Assembly: GCA_963693305.1 (NCBI GenBank)
Contig: OY855915.1
Location: 1,718,001-1,782,000, forward strand
Direction: 5' to 3'
DNA from: Meandrina meandrites
Taxonomy: Eukaryota; Cnidaria; Anthozoa; Scleractinia; Meandrinidae
DNA length: 64,000 bases
Shown here one piece after another: positions 46,175 through 57,100 of this stretch. The notes below the pieces were generated by a model. It had not been told where the DNA came from. It did not search any database and was given only the letters and a program-made list of their open reading frames with translations. A program made the translations under genes and the position numbers. The first letter of the stretch is position 1. The number at the start of each line of letters is the position of its first letter.

Positions 46175-46722
46175 AATAAGTTATTTGTCTTATAACAATC
46201 TTTACTGCTGCCATGCAAATAGACCCTCATGAAATTGTAAATATTATGCCCCTTCGCGCGATTTGAACATTTTTACATCTGCACCTATCTTGTTTTGGAA
46301 ACTGCGAGAGAAAAGAAGTCAAAATTAGAAAAATGAGTCACAAGATAAACAATGAAGAGTGTTTCTTTATAGTTTTCCAAAAATGTTAAAATCATATAGC
46401 AAAATAAACAACGCCAGAAGGAAAACATTATATCTGGCTTGCGCAGTTCTCTGGATCAAAGAAATCTTTGCGCGTATTTCCGCTAAGCATAATCCTTTAA
46501 TATCCGGAGAGAATTTTGTTCAATGGAGGCTTTCAGAATGCTCCAAAAGTGGGTGACGTCAAAGAGAAATGGCTATTCGCAATCCGCACGCTTTGTGTTT
46601 AGTGTTCATCAGACAATCAGAAGAAGCATGCGTTTGCTTCGGTTCCATTCGATAAGTCAACCAAATTTCTTCCTTGAAGTTCGTTCTTGTCACTCGCATA
46701 TCAAAATTGCTCTATTTGTGGA

Positions 46723-47009
46723 GGCAGTGTGGCCGAGTGGTTAGAGCGCCGATCTTGAATTCTGGAGGTCCCGGGTTCAAGTCCCGTTCTGACCACTATC
46801 TGGATTTGTTCTCGGTTGTCCCGAGTTCAACTCCTCGGTCATGGTTGTAAATAGCCAACTGGTCTGCCTTCTGCCAGCTGGGATTTTTAACCATGTTATA
46901 TTTATTTAATGTTTAGTATTTGTTTCATATACCCGACACCACAAGCTTTTAGCTTTAAACACAAACCGTGTAGAAATAAAGTTGCTTTAACTGTTTTTTT
47001 TTTTTTTAA
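46723..47009 (+). mobile_element. tRNA-derived SINE
   Basis: The first 72 nt look like a tRNA: an A box in gtggccgagtggttagagcg and a B box in gggttcaagtcccg. The acceptor stem pairs badly (ggcagtg against ctgacc). A body follows, with a second B-box-like gagttcaactcctcgg, then a T-rich tail near 46993-47007. This is the structure of a tRNA-derived SINE rather than a working tRNA gene. The exact left end is uncertain. Confidence 0.75.
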
Positions 47010-47326
47010 TATTGTGCATAATGTAGTTGGGCGACTTTCAGCCCTTTTGAGCAATATTTGCTAGACGTTTGTACCGAGTCTGGGACTGTGGCCGGTCAAG
47101 GGATAGTCTGCATCATGAAACACACTGCAAATTTGTGAAGAATACTTCAATTAAGAAACAAATGTAGCTTGTCCCGTTCCATCTTTACCCGTGCGTCTCC
47201 AAATCAAAGGATTCCGTTTCTTTACATTTATTATAATGTGGCATAGTTTAATTTATCTGATTTAATTGATTACCATCTTTTTGTTTAATCTCCTCGAAGT
47301 GTGCCGAAAGATTTCTTTCGGCCGTA

Positions 47327-47533
47327 GCAAACGAGGACACATTGTGGCGGACACATTGTTGCTGATGATTGTTTCCATGCAACGCAAACCGGGAAACATT
47401 CGTTGCGGATACAAAATGTTTCTGAAGAAATCAGAAACATTTTTGTTTCCGCAACAAATGTTGTGCGCGCGGGCAAAAGGGAAATATTTGTGTCCGCAGC
47501 AGTGAGTCCGCAACATTATGTCCTCGTTTGCCA
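47327..47533. repeat. 207-bp MITE
   Basis: gcaaacgaggacacattgtg at the left and cattatgtcctcgtttgc at the right are inverted. Inner parts also pair (caaaatgtttctgaagaaat / tcagaaacattttt). It gives several overlapping small ORFs on both strands, all artefacts. Confidence 0.7.
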
Positions 47534-48781
47534 TCGCATTTCACTCGAATTTCTCACGCATTTCTATCCAAACCTACCCGTGTCCAGCACAGTATTTTGT
47601 GAGGACCTTAAAATTTTGACTTCTACGCGCCCGTGAAACGATCCTTTTTATAACCTGATAGTTTCACGGGAGCGTGGAAGTCAAAATAAAATGGTCTGCA
47701 CAAAATACGATGAAAACTCCCAATGTTTTTTCTAGAAGCAATGGTAGTTATTTTGTTGAAAATGGCGAAAGGTGAAAAAGTAGTGCTGTTTGACTGCTAA
47801 AGTTTTACAAAATTCAAAATACGACAACTGCAAGTGTTTTTTGAGTTCATTTTTTATTGAATCAGATTGCACTGCCACATACACAAGTGACTAATTCAGT
47901 TGTGGATACCGAGAGACCTATTTCCTTCTCAAACACTGAACAGATGATGTGCTACACAAAGTTCGCACGGTGTTCGGCTTTTACAATCAGCGAGTTTACG
48001 ATAATAAATACGAAATTATGCGGAATGAAGTAAGCAACACTTTTACCTCAAATTGTTTTAAACTTCGCATTGCCTGATTTCAAATTATCTTTGCATGTAC
48101 TATGTAAAATATTTTCGCTTTCATGATAATCGTTCATCCACAGTCTAAACTAATTATCTGTTTTATATATACTGTACATTATTGCAACACAAATGTATTC
48201 TCGATTTGCGAGTAAAGCAAAATTCTTTCACAAAGATATCGATAAAGTTATTAGTTAAATGTTAAGGTCGCTTTGCAAGCTTATTGCTGTGTGAGACGTC
48301 ATTTTTGCTTCTTATTCGCGTGCGTACATTTGTTCAGCTTATTACAGAAAATTACCACGATGTTTTGCGGTATCTTTTATTCTTATTTTTCTCTTTTATT
48401 TTTTTGATGTCGCCAATTAAGTAAAGCAAATGTTGTTGAAACACAAATTCTCCAAATACACAAAGATAAAGAGTCTCGGTATAACGCTTTTCCAAAATCG
48501 CGAAACTAATTTGCCGCGAACATTTTGTGAAAAAAATAATATCTTACAAACAAACAGCGCAGTCTGAGCATGATGTCCCGTCACATTCTTTAACTGCACG
48601 CTTTGCTATTTCGCCAACAAGGCCAATTATTGGTGACATTGGCTCAATATCATCCACTGCAGTTATAAGCAATATCTGAGTTCTTCCACAGTTTCAATGT
48701 CAACTGCTTCCGCTTTCTCTTTTCCTATTTGAAACTGTGGTCCTTCATCTCTGTTGTCTTTATTTGAGGATACGTTCTCGT

Positions 48782-50059
48782 TCAGGGCGATGTCAGTGCT
48801 TTTCCAATCAAACCTAGCGCCAGCAGGAGCGGAGACTTCAGAATTATGTTCCTCGTCGATTTTAGCTTCCTCAAGTCGCCATGATCTTCGGATGTGCTGT
48901 TTACACTTGAAAAGACAGGCTCGTTCTGTCCAGCGACAGTGTTGTTGTCATCGAAATTCGCGCCACAAGCGAGGTCTTCAGGGTTATCTTCATGGTTGCC
49001 GTCAGCATGGACAACATTTCTTTCCTCTGCGTTCCGTTCCCTTTCTTCGCCTTCATGTCCATCTTGCTGTCTCACAGCATTGCTTGACGATCCAAACAGT
49101 CTTTTATCGAAGTCGTCAGCTTCTTGAAAATTTTTTCGTAAAATGAACTCAATAAATGCAACTCGAAATTCCCTCTTTCGTACTGAGTAAATAATCGGAT
49201 TAAGAAATGAATTGAAAATCATATGGAGACGAACTAGTTGACGAAGTAAAATTAGCACATTAGGTGAAAGTTTTTCTCTGAAAAGCTGAAACGTAATGAA
49301 AAAAGAAATTGATGGCAAAACGAAAAACAAAACAATTGCCAATAAAAGTATTGTGGTTAGTTTTAAGGCTTTCTTCTCTTGTTTAAATTTTGCTCTGGCC
49401 TCCACGGAAACTTGCTGTGAAAGAATCTGTTTTTCGTGGCGGCGGGCTTCCTTGTAAACGAGAATCTGGAGCAAGGCGATTGATAAAAGGATTGTTGCTT
49501 GCAAAACATGCAACAAGACTGTCAAAAATAAAATAGTAAGATAGGATAAGGCAGCAGCAGTCCATGCCACAACAGAGCAAACCATGAGGCGAGTTTTGGT
49601 GATAATGGTGGCATGAGTGAAGGTGTGTTTGATGGCGAGATATCGCTCTACGTTGATTAAAACCAAGTGAAAGATTGTTGCGAGGAAGAATATGATAAAG
49701 GACACAGAAAATGCCAAATCAATGTCGCAAAATTCGTGAAATTCTTTACCTTGTAACAGGAAAATAGTCTCGGTTATGTGAAGGGGTTGTACAACAAGGC
49801 CAACCATCAGATCGGTAAGCGCCAAACAAGCCAACAGAATGTTGGGGTGTGTTTGAAGACGTTGTTTGGTTTTCACGGCAACCATAACCAAGGCGTTCAA
49901 AAAAATCGTAACAGGACAAGTCGCCAAACTGAGGACAGCTGCTGCGACAAGCAAACCATAAAACGAATCGGCAGAAGAATATCGTAAAGGAACAATGTTG
50001 AAGACATCGCTTTTACAATCATTTTCAATGCCAGTCGATGAAGACTGAGAAAGATTCAT
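48782..50059 (-). CDS. Class A (rhodopsin-like) GPCR 2, tail frameshifted
   Basis: The start is the ATG at 50059 (MNLSQSSSTG), giving 425 residues in one exon. Seven membrane segments are visible. TM1 is within YGLLVAAAVLSLATC. TM2 has LALTDL, and a Cys lies before TM3 (EFCDID). ERY ends TM3 (NVERYLAIKH), a Trp marks TM4, a Pro TM6 (VLPSISF) and FLNPIIYSVRKREF TM7. A long basic third loop holds HEKQILSQQVSVEAR. Compared with GPCR 1, about 8 bp are missing after GDLR, so the last 30 residues are in another frame (ending KALTSP). It should be a plasma-membrane receptor. The ligand is unknown; the class resembles cnidarian-expanded orphan receptors. Confidence 0.85.
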   Translation of the reverse strand: MNLSQSSSTGIENDCKSDVFNIVPLRYSSADSFYGLLVAAAVLSLATCPVTIFLNALVMVAVKTKQRLQTHPNILLACLALTDLMVGLVVQPLHITETIFLLQGKEFHEFCDIDLAFSVSFIIFFLATIFHLVLINVERYLAIKHTFTHATIITKTRLMVCSVVAWTAAALSYLTILFLTVLLHVLQATILLSIALLQILVYKEARRHEKQILSQQVSVEARAKFKQEKKALKLTTILLLAIVLFFVLPSISFFITFQLFREKLSPNVLILLRQLVRLHMIFNSFLNPIIYSVRKREFRVAFIEFILRKNFQEADDFDKRLFGSSSNAVRQQDGHEGEERERNAEERNVVHADGNHEDNPEDLACGANFDDNNTVAGQNEPVFSSVNSTSEDHGDLRKLKSTRNIILKSPLLLALGLIGKALTSP

Positions 50060-50489
50060 CTCGTTTTTGAACAACCCACGAGTGGAGCTTCGCAGTTTCG
50101 TGTTGAAAGTGCCTTGCTCTCACAATATATCGTTGCTTTATTCAATTGAAGCAAAATAATTAATGTATTTCGGGGACACGGCTTCCGTTTACTTTCTAGT
50201 AAAAACAATACGGTAGCTTTTGGAAAGAAGAGTGCAGCACAAAGAGAGACTTGGCTAATGGAAATGTTTAGCCGGCTAAAGGACGCTGTAGAGCTTATTA
50301 TAGATCTGATGATCTGATGTCAAGCTCCTCTGAAAGTAGTAGGAAAACTTCGTTAGCTGTAAAAGAAAATGAGACAGGAAGCAAAATAAGACATTGATGT
50401 AACCTTATTTAACATGGAACTGGGTTTTGTAAATGCAGCAGCTGATTTTCAGCCTCGCCACGAACTGAATAAAATTTAAAACAAATGGT

Positions 50490-50530
50490 CTTGATAAAAA
50501 AAAAAATAATAATAAAAAAATATATATATT
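50490..50530. repeat. A/T-rich simple repeat
   Basis: A run of A with taataataa steps, then tatatatata. It lies where the flanks of the two GPCR units differ. Confidence 0.5.
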
Positions 50531-51523
50531 GAACAGCCACTTTCAATTTGCACAAGACATATTTCGATCGTTTCACGGTCATCATTTAGTTATGAGTTCG
50601 TTTACAACTACAGTGGTTTTACTTAAGTCGTGAAATAGTAATTAAACTTTCAGATAGTATTGCACATTAATTCTATTGTTTCCTTTCGTTTAGTTTTTAC
50701 TATTACGCACTACTTGCTAGCATGTTGTTCCCGTGTTAAATAAAATCACTCTACGATTTTTGAATACTGGTAAAAAAAAATTAGAAAACATTTAAAAAGT
50801 ACTATTTAATGATCCAAACCGGCGAAAATCCAAACGAAACGATCAGTGCTTCTTGATTGCGGGAAACATTTCCATATTCCGGACAATTCAAAATAAGACA
50901 ATCATAATTGTTTATTGCGTTTACTGGGTGTATAGTCAAACCGAAACGTACTAATGGCTACCTACGAAAATCTCCGTTTTAAAAAAAATATGTTACACCA
51001 GTGCAATAAAGTGGGTGGGTTATAATGCAGTTTTGGGCACTGTCCACTCATTGGGAATACAGCGGCAAGTGCTTTGTGTTTTTTATTTTCGAACCGAAGC
51101 TTTCAGTGAGAAGTGTTTAAATTTTAAGTTAAAATTTAAAAAACGGAATGTCTTCTAACAGTTTTAAAAAATAGATCGTTGTAAGAATTATAAATGAGCG
51201 CATTCGCCATGTTCGCACGAGTTGAACCTTTTTGCATGTGTATTGTCTTGGAAATTGTGTGAGAAGAGTAGAGGATGAAGATAGCGCACATGGTAAATCA
51301 TGAAGGGTGTTTTTTGATAGTTAAATCACATAGCAAAATAAACAAACCTAAACAGAAAAACATTATATTCTGATTTGGCGTGCGCCGCTCTTTGATTTCC
51401 AGTGCAAGGGAATATTGCAAGGACCAAACCAAGCTTTGAGCGTTTTTCCGCTAAAAATATCACTTAATAGGGAGAGAACTTTGCTCTATTGAGGCTTTCA
51501 CAATCCTGCATTGGGTGCGTCAA

Positions 51524-51741
51524 AGAGAGATTAAGCATGACGTTTGTTTTTCCCACGAACGGCAAAAATTCTACTTCTGCCGTCTGCCGTTTGGTCCTTG
51601 TACGCAGAAATGAGTAGGTTTGTGTTTGTCGTGAACGTTTGATTTTGCCCTTTTTTTGAGGGATTTTCGGCAAAAAGGTAACAAAATGAATGGCAAGCTC
51701 GCGTTTGCCGTTTGCCATATAACGTCTCATGCTTAATCTCT
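51524..51741. repeat. 218-bp MITE in unit 2
   Basis: agagattaagcatgacg and the inverse cgtctcatgcttaatctct form the ends. The inside repeats gccgtttgcc-like words. Unit 1 lacks it (near 46552), which shows that it inserted after the duplication. The ORFs at 51464-51847 are derived from it. Confidence 0.7.
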
Positions 51742-52615
51742 GTAATCTCAAAACAAAGCGTGATCCGCACGTTTTGTTTTGAGTGTTCATCAGACAATCA
51801 GAAGAAGCGCGCCTTTGCTTCCGAATCGGTTCCATTCGATAAGCCAACCAAATTTCTTCCTTGAAGTTCGTCTCTTGTTTGTGTTCACGCGCATATCAGA
51901 ATTGCCCTATTAAAGGGACACTATATATCACGGCTGATCTTAGAAATTTCTATTTTCTAATTTCCTCAGTATATTGCCAAAAATGCCACCAAATACACGA
52001 ATAAATTTGAGAAAAAGATCCCACAAAACAAGATAGAAAACTTATTTTGAGGAAGAAGTACAGGATTGCAAGGATGGAAGTGGATGTCCAGATATCAAAG
52101 CTGCCAAAGCTTCAGAGTAATTTCATCAAGGCAATGTCTGCATCTCGGTCCATGTATCATTATCATACAAAAAGCATGGTTTAAAATATATTTGCGATTT
52201 ATTCGAAATCAAACATACAGAATTTTTTTTTATATCTGATGTGCAGCACACCATAGTTTCAGATACTGGTGTTAGTTTTTTCGACAAATCTGATTCACGT
52301 AGAATTCAAGTTTAACTGATTTCGTGGTTTTCTGTTTATCGTTTCCAAGGAAATATCGTTTTCCCTAAATGTATTATATCAAACTCCAATCCAATTTCAA
52401 TATCTGGTGCAAATTTCACATTGATCCGAGTCAGGGAAGTCTGCTGAACGGCCAGTTGGAAGTATTAGGTATGGTACGGAAAAAACTGTATTGAGAAGTT
52501 AAAGTTGTACACTATTGTGCACCAAGTATACTGTATACGTAAGTAGATAAATCACTTTATTTGAGTGTCAATATATTAAGCACTACTGTGCTAATTGAGG
52601 ACACTTAAAACCTAG

Positions 52616-53118
52616 GCTCGGGGGTGGAAGCGGAATCATGAAATCATGAATCATAGCTGTAAAATTGGTAGGAATCATTAATCTTCGTGTTTAAAACTTG
52701 AGGATCATGAATAACGAGAGATGGCTAAAAGTATCATGAATATCAAATGAATATGCCTCCATCGACATTGGAGGCGCGTGAATAAAGAATGCAAACTACG
52801 AAACTTCTTAACAGTTATATCAGAGAAATGGCCGAAAATGGCATTTCCGAGCGTCTAATTTTCATGCCCCCAGACCCCCCTACAGGAAAGCACTGAAAAC
52901 GCAATTCAAATTTTCACCCCTTACCTATCAACTTGACTGTGATTATGTGATTAGGTATGTTACACACAGTGAAGTTATTTTCAAAACTGGATGAAAGCAA
53001 TGACAAATGAATCATGAATATCGAATGAAATTTTTAAATGAATCACGAATCATTGAGATAAAACAAGACAGGAATCATGAATCATGAAAGTCCAATGATT
53101 CCGCTTCCACCCCCGACA
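52616..53118. mobile_element. 500-bp MITE with AATCATGAAT repeats
   Basis: tcgggggtggaagcggaatc and gattccgcttccacccccga are inverted ends. The inside repeats aatcatgaat many times in both orientations. CTAGGC occurs next to both ends and may be the target duplication. No ORF. Confidence 0.65.
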
Positions 53119-53394
53119 CTAGGCCACGCTGCCTCCATAAAGGTAGTTGCGCGGTTGGGCGTCTTTTTAAAGCAGTATTTGCAAGGAGTTTGTATCCAAT
53201 CTAGCCCTAGATTTTTGCCGGTCAAAGAATAGAGTTTGTATTATACAACATACTTACAACAATAAGCTTTGTTTGCATGACCGTTAATACATTTGGTATT
53301 GCAAAAGCATAAAAAGAAAAAACGTAACTACATACACATAAACGAGACTTATAAAAATCGTATCATGTAACAATGAAAAAGCAATTACTTTACA

Positions 53395-53820
53395 TCAGTT
53401 TGATTTCATTGATAAATAAGTATTACGTACATCTGAGCAAGTTAAAATAAATTTTGTCAATTGAACATCAACAAAATAATTTGCAGAATTCATTAATTCT
53501 TTGGCGGCTTCTGTAGGAAGTAATTTTTTTGATATCCGGTAGCTGATATTCCATTTTCCTGTAAAATTCGTTTTTAAAAATTGAGTATTTGGTGCAGTGT
53601 AGAAGTAGTGCATTTCATCTTCAATTTGATCTGATCCACCAGTAGGACAGAGTCTATTAACCCTTGGAATTTGATCATATCTGCCACCCTCAATCACTAG
53701 TTTGTGATGACCTATTCTAAATTTCACTAATTTTTTCAAGGTGTAAATAATGAGAAGATGTATATATGCGTTCTTAAAAGAGTTATAGAATTCCAGTTTC
53801 GTAGAGTAAATTTGTACCAT
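53395..53820 (-). pseudogene. L1-like LINE C-terminal remnant
   Basis: The ORF reads KLVKFRIGHHKLVIEGGRYD, then QIPRVNRLCP, IEDEMHYFY and ELMNSANYFVDVQLTKFI. This matches the known C-terminal part of cnidarian LINE polyproteins, which normally has a CPxC...H...C zinc knuckle after the RT. Here the second Cys and last Cys are lost (CPTGG, FYTAP), so it is decayed. It lies just downstream of the viperin 3' end. The stretch between 53118 and 53395 has no gene. Confidence 0.65.
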
Positions 53821-53962
53821 AAATTTGTGAAGACTATCCCAAATCGAGAATAAATCTCCTTGTTACTGTTACCAAAACACACATTGTGAGTTCCGTTTGC
53901 AAACGACCAGCTCCTCCGTCTACGGATTCGCCTAAAAACTGCCAGTATAAATATTCGGCCCA

Positions 53963-53968
53963 TTTAAT
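53963..53968 (-). terminator. Possible viperin poly(A) signal
   Basis: ATTAAA on the minus strand lies 24 bp after the viperin stop codon. It is a common variant of the poly(A) signal; the spacing is plausible but short. Confidence 0.35.
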
Positions 53969-53991
53969 AACTGACTTATAGCATGACCAGT

Positions 53992-54156
53992 CTACCACTC
54001 CAGATTCATGTCAACCTTGCTCCACGTGTATTCGCCACCTCTTTTGAAGAACATTTGCTCGTCAAAGCCACTGGCGTTGATGGCGTTCTCAACTCCGACA
54101 TCCAACAGGGATTTCGATGGAACTTTAGCGCCAGATGTGCAGTCCAGGAAACGCAT
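53992..54156 (-). CDS. RSAD2: Viperin last coding exon
   Basis: Acceptor tttactcag; encodes [34 protein letters not shown] and ends NLEW-stop (TAG at 53992-53994). The terminal Trp is conserved. Confidence 0.93.
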   Translation of the reverse strand: MRFLDCTSGAKVPSKSLLDVGVENAINASGFDEQMFFKRGGEYTWSKVDMNLEW

Positions 54157-57100
54157 CTGAGTAAAAAAATTGAAGTCGTAATGTAAACTTCCAAGATTTT
54201 GCCAGATGAGTTTTCCCACAATCTGTAAGCCAAGACGATGCAGAGCTAATAGCCGGGAGTTTGAATCTCTTTGCGGGAATAGTTTTTAAAGTCAAGTTTT
54301 AAATGCTTGCAACACATTCATGCATTTCCTATTTGTCACGTTGTGAGATTTCAGCTTATAGCTTAATTATTTCAAGCCTGGCCTGGGCTTTTTCACCCAA
54401 GGGCTGTACTAACAATGCCACTTTAGAAACAAAGCCTTTTCGGAACTCAGTAAATTTTTATTTCAGGCACTATAATTTTATAGTGGAAGTACTTGGGTGA
54501 AAGAAAATAAAATCGACGAAATTGCGTTTAATCAGGTAGAAGACCTTTCCTTTCCTTCCCGTGGCTCCCTTCGCCCCGCTTTCCTCAATAATTAACTAGC
54601 ATTTCCCCAACGATCGGGAGCGACTGGGGACGAGGCAGAAGAGATATTATAATGAAGGTCGTAAAGCTTCACAGGCTTTGCCTTGTTTATGTTTTTCCCT
54701 GTCGCTATTCTGGCCCGTTGTAAATCTCCACGAAATGATTATACCCCCCTCCTATATAAATAACTTAACTACAAGCTAGCTAGTCAACTGAGTAGGGGAA
54801 TAAAAAGACTTTTTTCGGGAATAATGTGGCCCGGCCCGAGCGCGAAGCACAAGGACCGCAAGGGAGCAAATAAACAATATTCCCGAAAGAAGTCTTTTTA
54901 TTATCATTTTTATCAATATGCAAGACCAAAAAACATCCAGATAACTAACACATTTAATAAGCTTAACATACAAGTACTTCGCGTTTAATATTTTGTGCTA
55001 TGCTACACTGAGGCCCATGCATTGTATAGGTGTAGTTAGACCAATGAGTGTAAAGAGTCTTGCCTAAGAACAAGTGACGGCGACTCTAGACAGGGTTGGA
55101 ACCCAGATCTCTCTTAATACTTACATACTCGTCCAGAATAAGATAGGAATTCTGCATCTGTAAAGAAATAGAGAGATTATGAATTTATAAGTAGTGGAGC
55201 AATCTTATGAAAGGAGGACCAGTGTAACATCTATTAAATGAGAGTATACAAGCCAGATCTGATAGGAAATCGTCGCTGCTTATCTGAATTTTTAAAGGAG
55301 AAGGTCACTCCAGAAATCGTATTTTTTTTGTTATCGCCAATAAAAAGTTCACATAAAGGTTAGCTTCTCACCGAAGTTTCATCGTCTGAAGTTCATGTTA
55401 TCCTAATGAAATTCGTCTTCAAAGAAGCCCAAAATTCGGCATCGCGAGCCGCCATTTTCAAATGAAACTGAGCAGCCTGGCCGCGTTCGTGACGTCATTC
55501 CGTCCGAGCGATTTTGTGCGGCTGCCAAGCTTGTTTATAATTTGTATGCACGAGGTGATGGCTGCTCTAGGACCGTATCGTTTCGAGCCAGAATTTGCTC
55601 ATAACCCCGACAATAGCGACAGTGATGACGAAGAACCAAACGATCGGTTAGGAGGAGCATTCTGGTGCACTTGTGAGCGATGTGAAGTCATGCCGACCCA
55701 AAAAGAATGTGTTTGTTGCCGAGAAGAGCGAAAGTCAGAAACCAAGATGGAAGGTATAATTTGTATATCAATGGTCGAGTTGTTGAAAAAGGAAATGTAT
55801 TTTTAATTGTAAACTGCTTTAATACTGAAAGGCGGTTTAAAATAAAGCTACAAAGCTGATTGTGTCTGTTGTTTTATTATTTTAATTACTGCTTGGCGGT
55901 GTGACACGAAGGAATTTCTTGTATCACTGAAAATAATGAGTACTTTTCGATGGTGTGTTTAAATTGAGCGGTGCTAGGAACTGCGATCGTAGGTTTCCAC
56001 TACTGCAACAGATCGCCTTTACCTTCACCGATGCAGAATCGGTAAGAATGTTTTACAATTAAAGTAATGACTAGTTTAGGAGTTTGCAAACTGACTAGTG
56101 CAACCATAGCCAAGAAGTACCATCCGAAAGCCCAGCATTATTCCTACAACAGGATGAGGTTCCGCACCCAGCTTGCAGTTATCAACAACAACTGCAGTCA
56201 GGGGAGGAGCGATTCAAGTGTGCTTACCCTAAGTTTCAGAAAAAGTGGGTTGCAAAACCAATCTATGAATAGAAGTCTTACCAATTTGTCAAAGATCTTA
56301 TGAGGGGCACAGTTTTTCTCAAGCAAGGTGTCATTAATATAGCTCCCTTTCAAACACCAGTGCTGCCTGCAAATATTGCCCCACCTCCCCGTGGGACAAA
56401 AAAGAAATTATTGAGCAACGCACGTCTAGGTTTCATTAACCTGTTTACACGTGAAAGTGCTAATGAAGACATTTTAAACCTAAACCACTTTTTAACCTGG
56501 TAATTTAAGTGATGCTGAAAGAAGGGGATTTTCATCCAGTCTTCAAAGAATTAAATGATTAGAAGGATTGTCTCCATTGGGAGAAATAATGGATTATGTA
56601 ACCTTGTCCTTGCTATAAAGTTTGTGGAATTGTCACTGTGATACAGTCTGTTTGTTCTCTTTGGGAGGGGGGTGAAAGTCCCAAGACAGAAGGGAGGATT
56701 TTTTTTATTTAATGTTCTCTTTTTAAAAGGGACTAAAGTAATGAAAGTGAGGCATCCTTTTAAGACATTCATGTTTGAAAGCATTTCCAGATTTGTGGAC
56801 ATTTGATCTCTTGTTCCTGAATTATAGCTATGGCAACTTTGCATTGTTTATAATAACAAGACAACAATGTGGTTTTACCTTGATGTGTCTATTCTGTTCA
56901 AAAAGACTCTCAATTTTAGCCCACTGAGCTCAAAGCAGTTGTGAAGTATTCAACAACAAAAAGAGTTTTAATACTCTGTTGCTCTAAGCCATAACATCAG
57001 CCAGCAGTGTGAAATTTTTCCTGATGTAATGCACTAGAAGTGAAAAGTATTATAACAGGTTCTGGAAATTTCAAGACTATTAGTTTTAATTTTGGGTAAA

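Larger units (their letters stand above)
40510..47210. repeat. Tandem duplication unit 1 (GPCR 1)
   Basis: Unit 1 runs from about gttatcttatttaattgatc to the sequence after the SINE (gggcgactttcag...gtttgtaccgagtctggg). It matches unit 2 (47220-53290) in the same order: left flank, GPCR, right flank with tttcggggacacggcttccg, and the end. Differences are mainly insertions. The edges are approximate. Confidence 0.7.
47220..53290. repeat. Tandem duplication unit 2 (GPCR 2)
   Basis: Second unit of the duplication, in the same orientation. It carries its own insertions: a hairpin MITE at 47327-47533, another MITE at 51524-51741 and one at about 52616-53118, plus extra sequence at 51910-52610. 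Confidence 0.7.

Noticed and set aside
46723..46794. tRNA-like sequence with good A and B boxes
   Set aside because: The acceptor stem pairs badly and a SINE body and T-rich tail follow, so it is a tRNA-derived SINE head, not a tRNA gene.
51464..51847. 127-codon ORF on the minus strand
   Set aside because: Most of it is the 51524-51741 MITE, which is absent from the sister unit.
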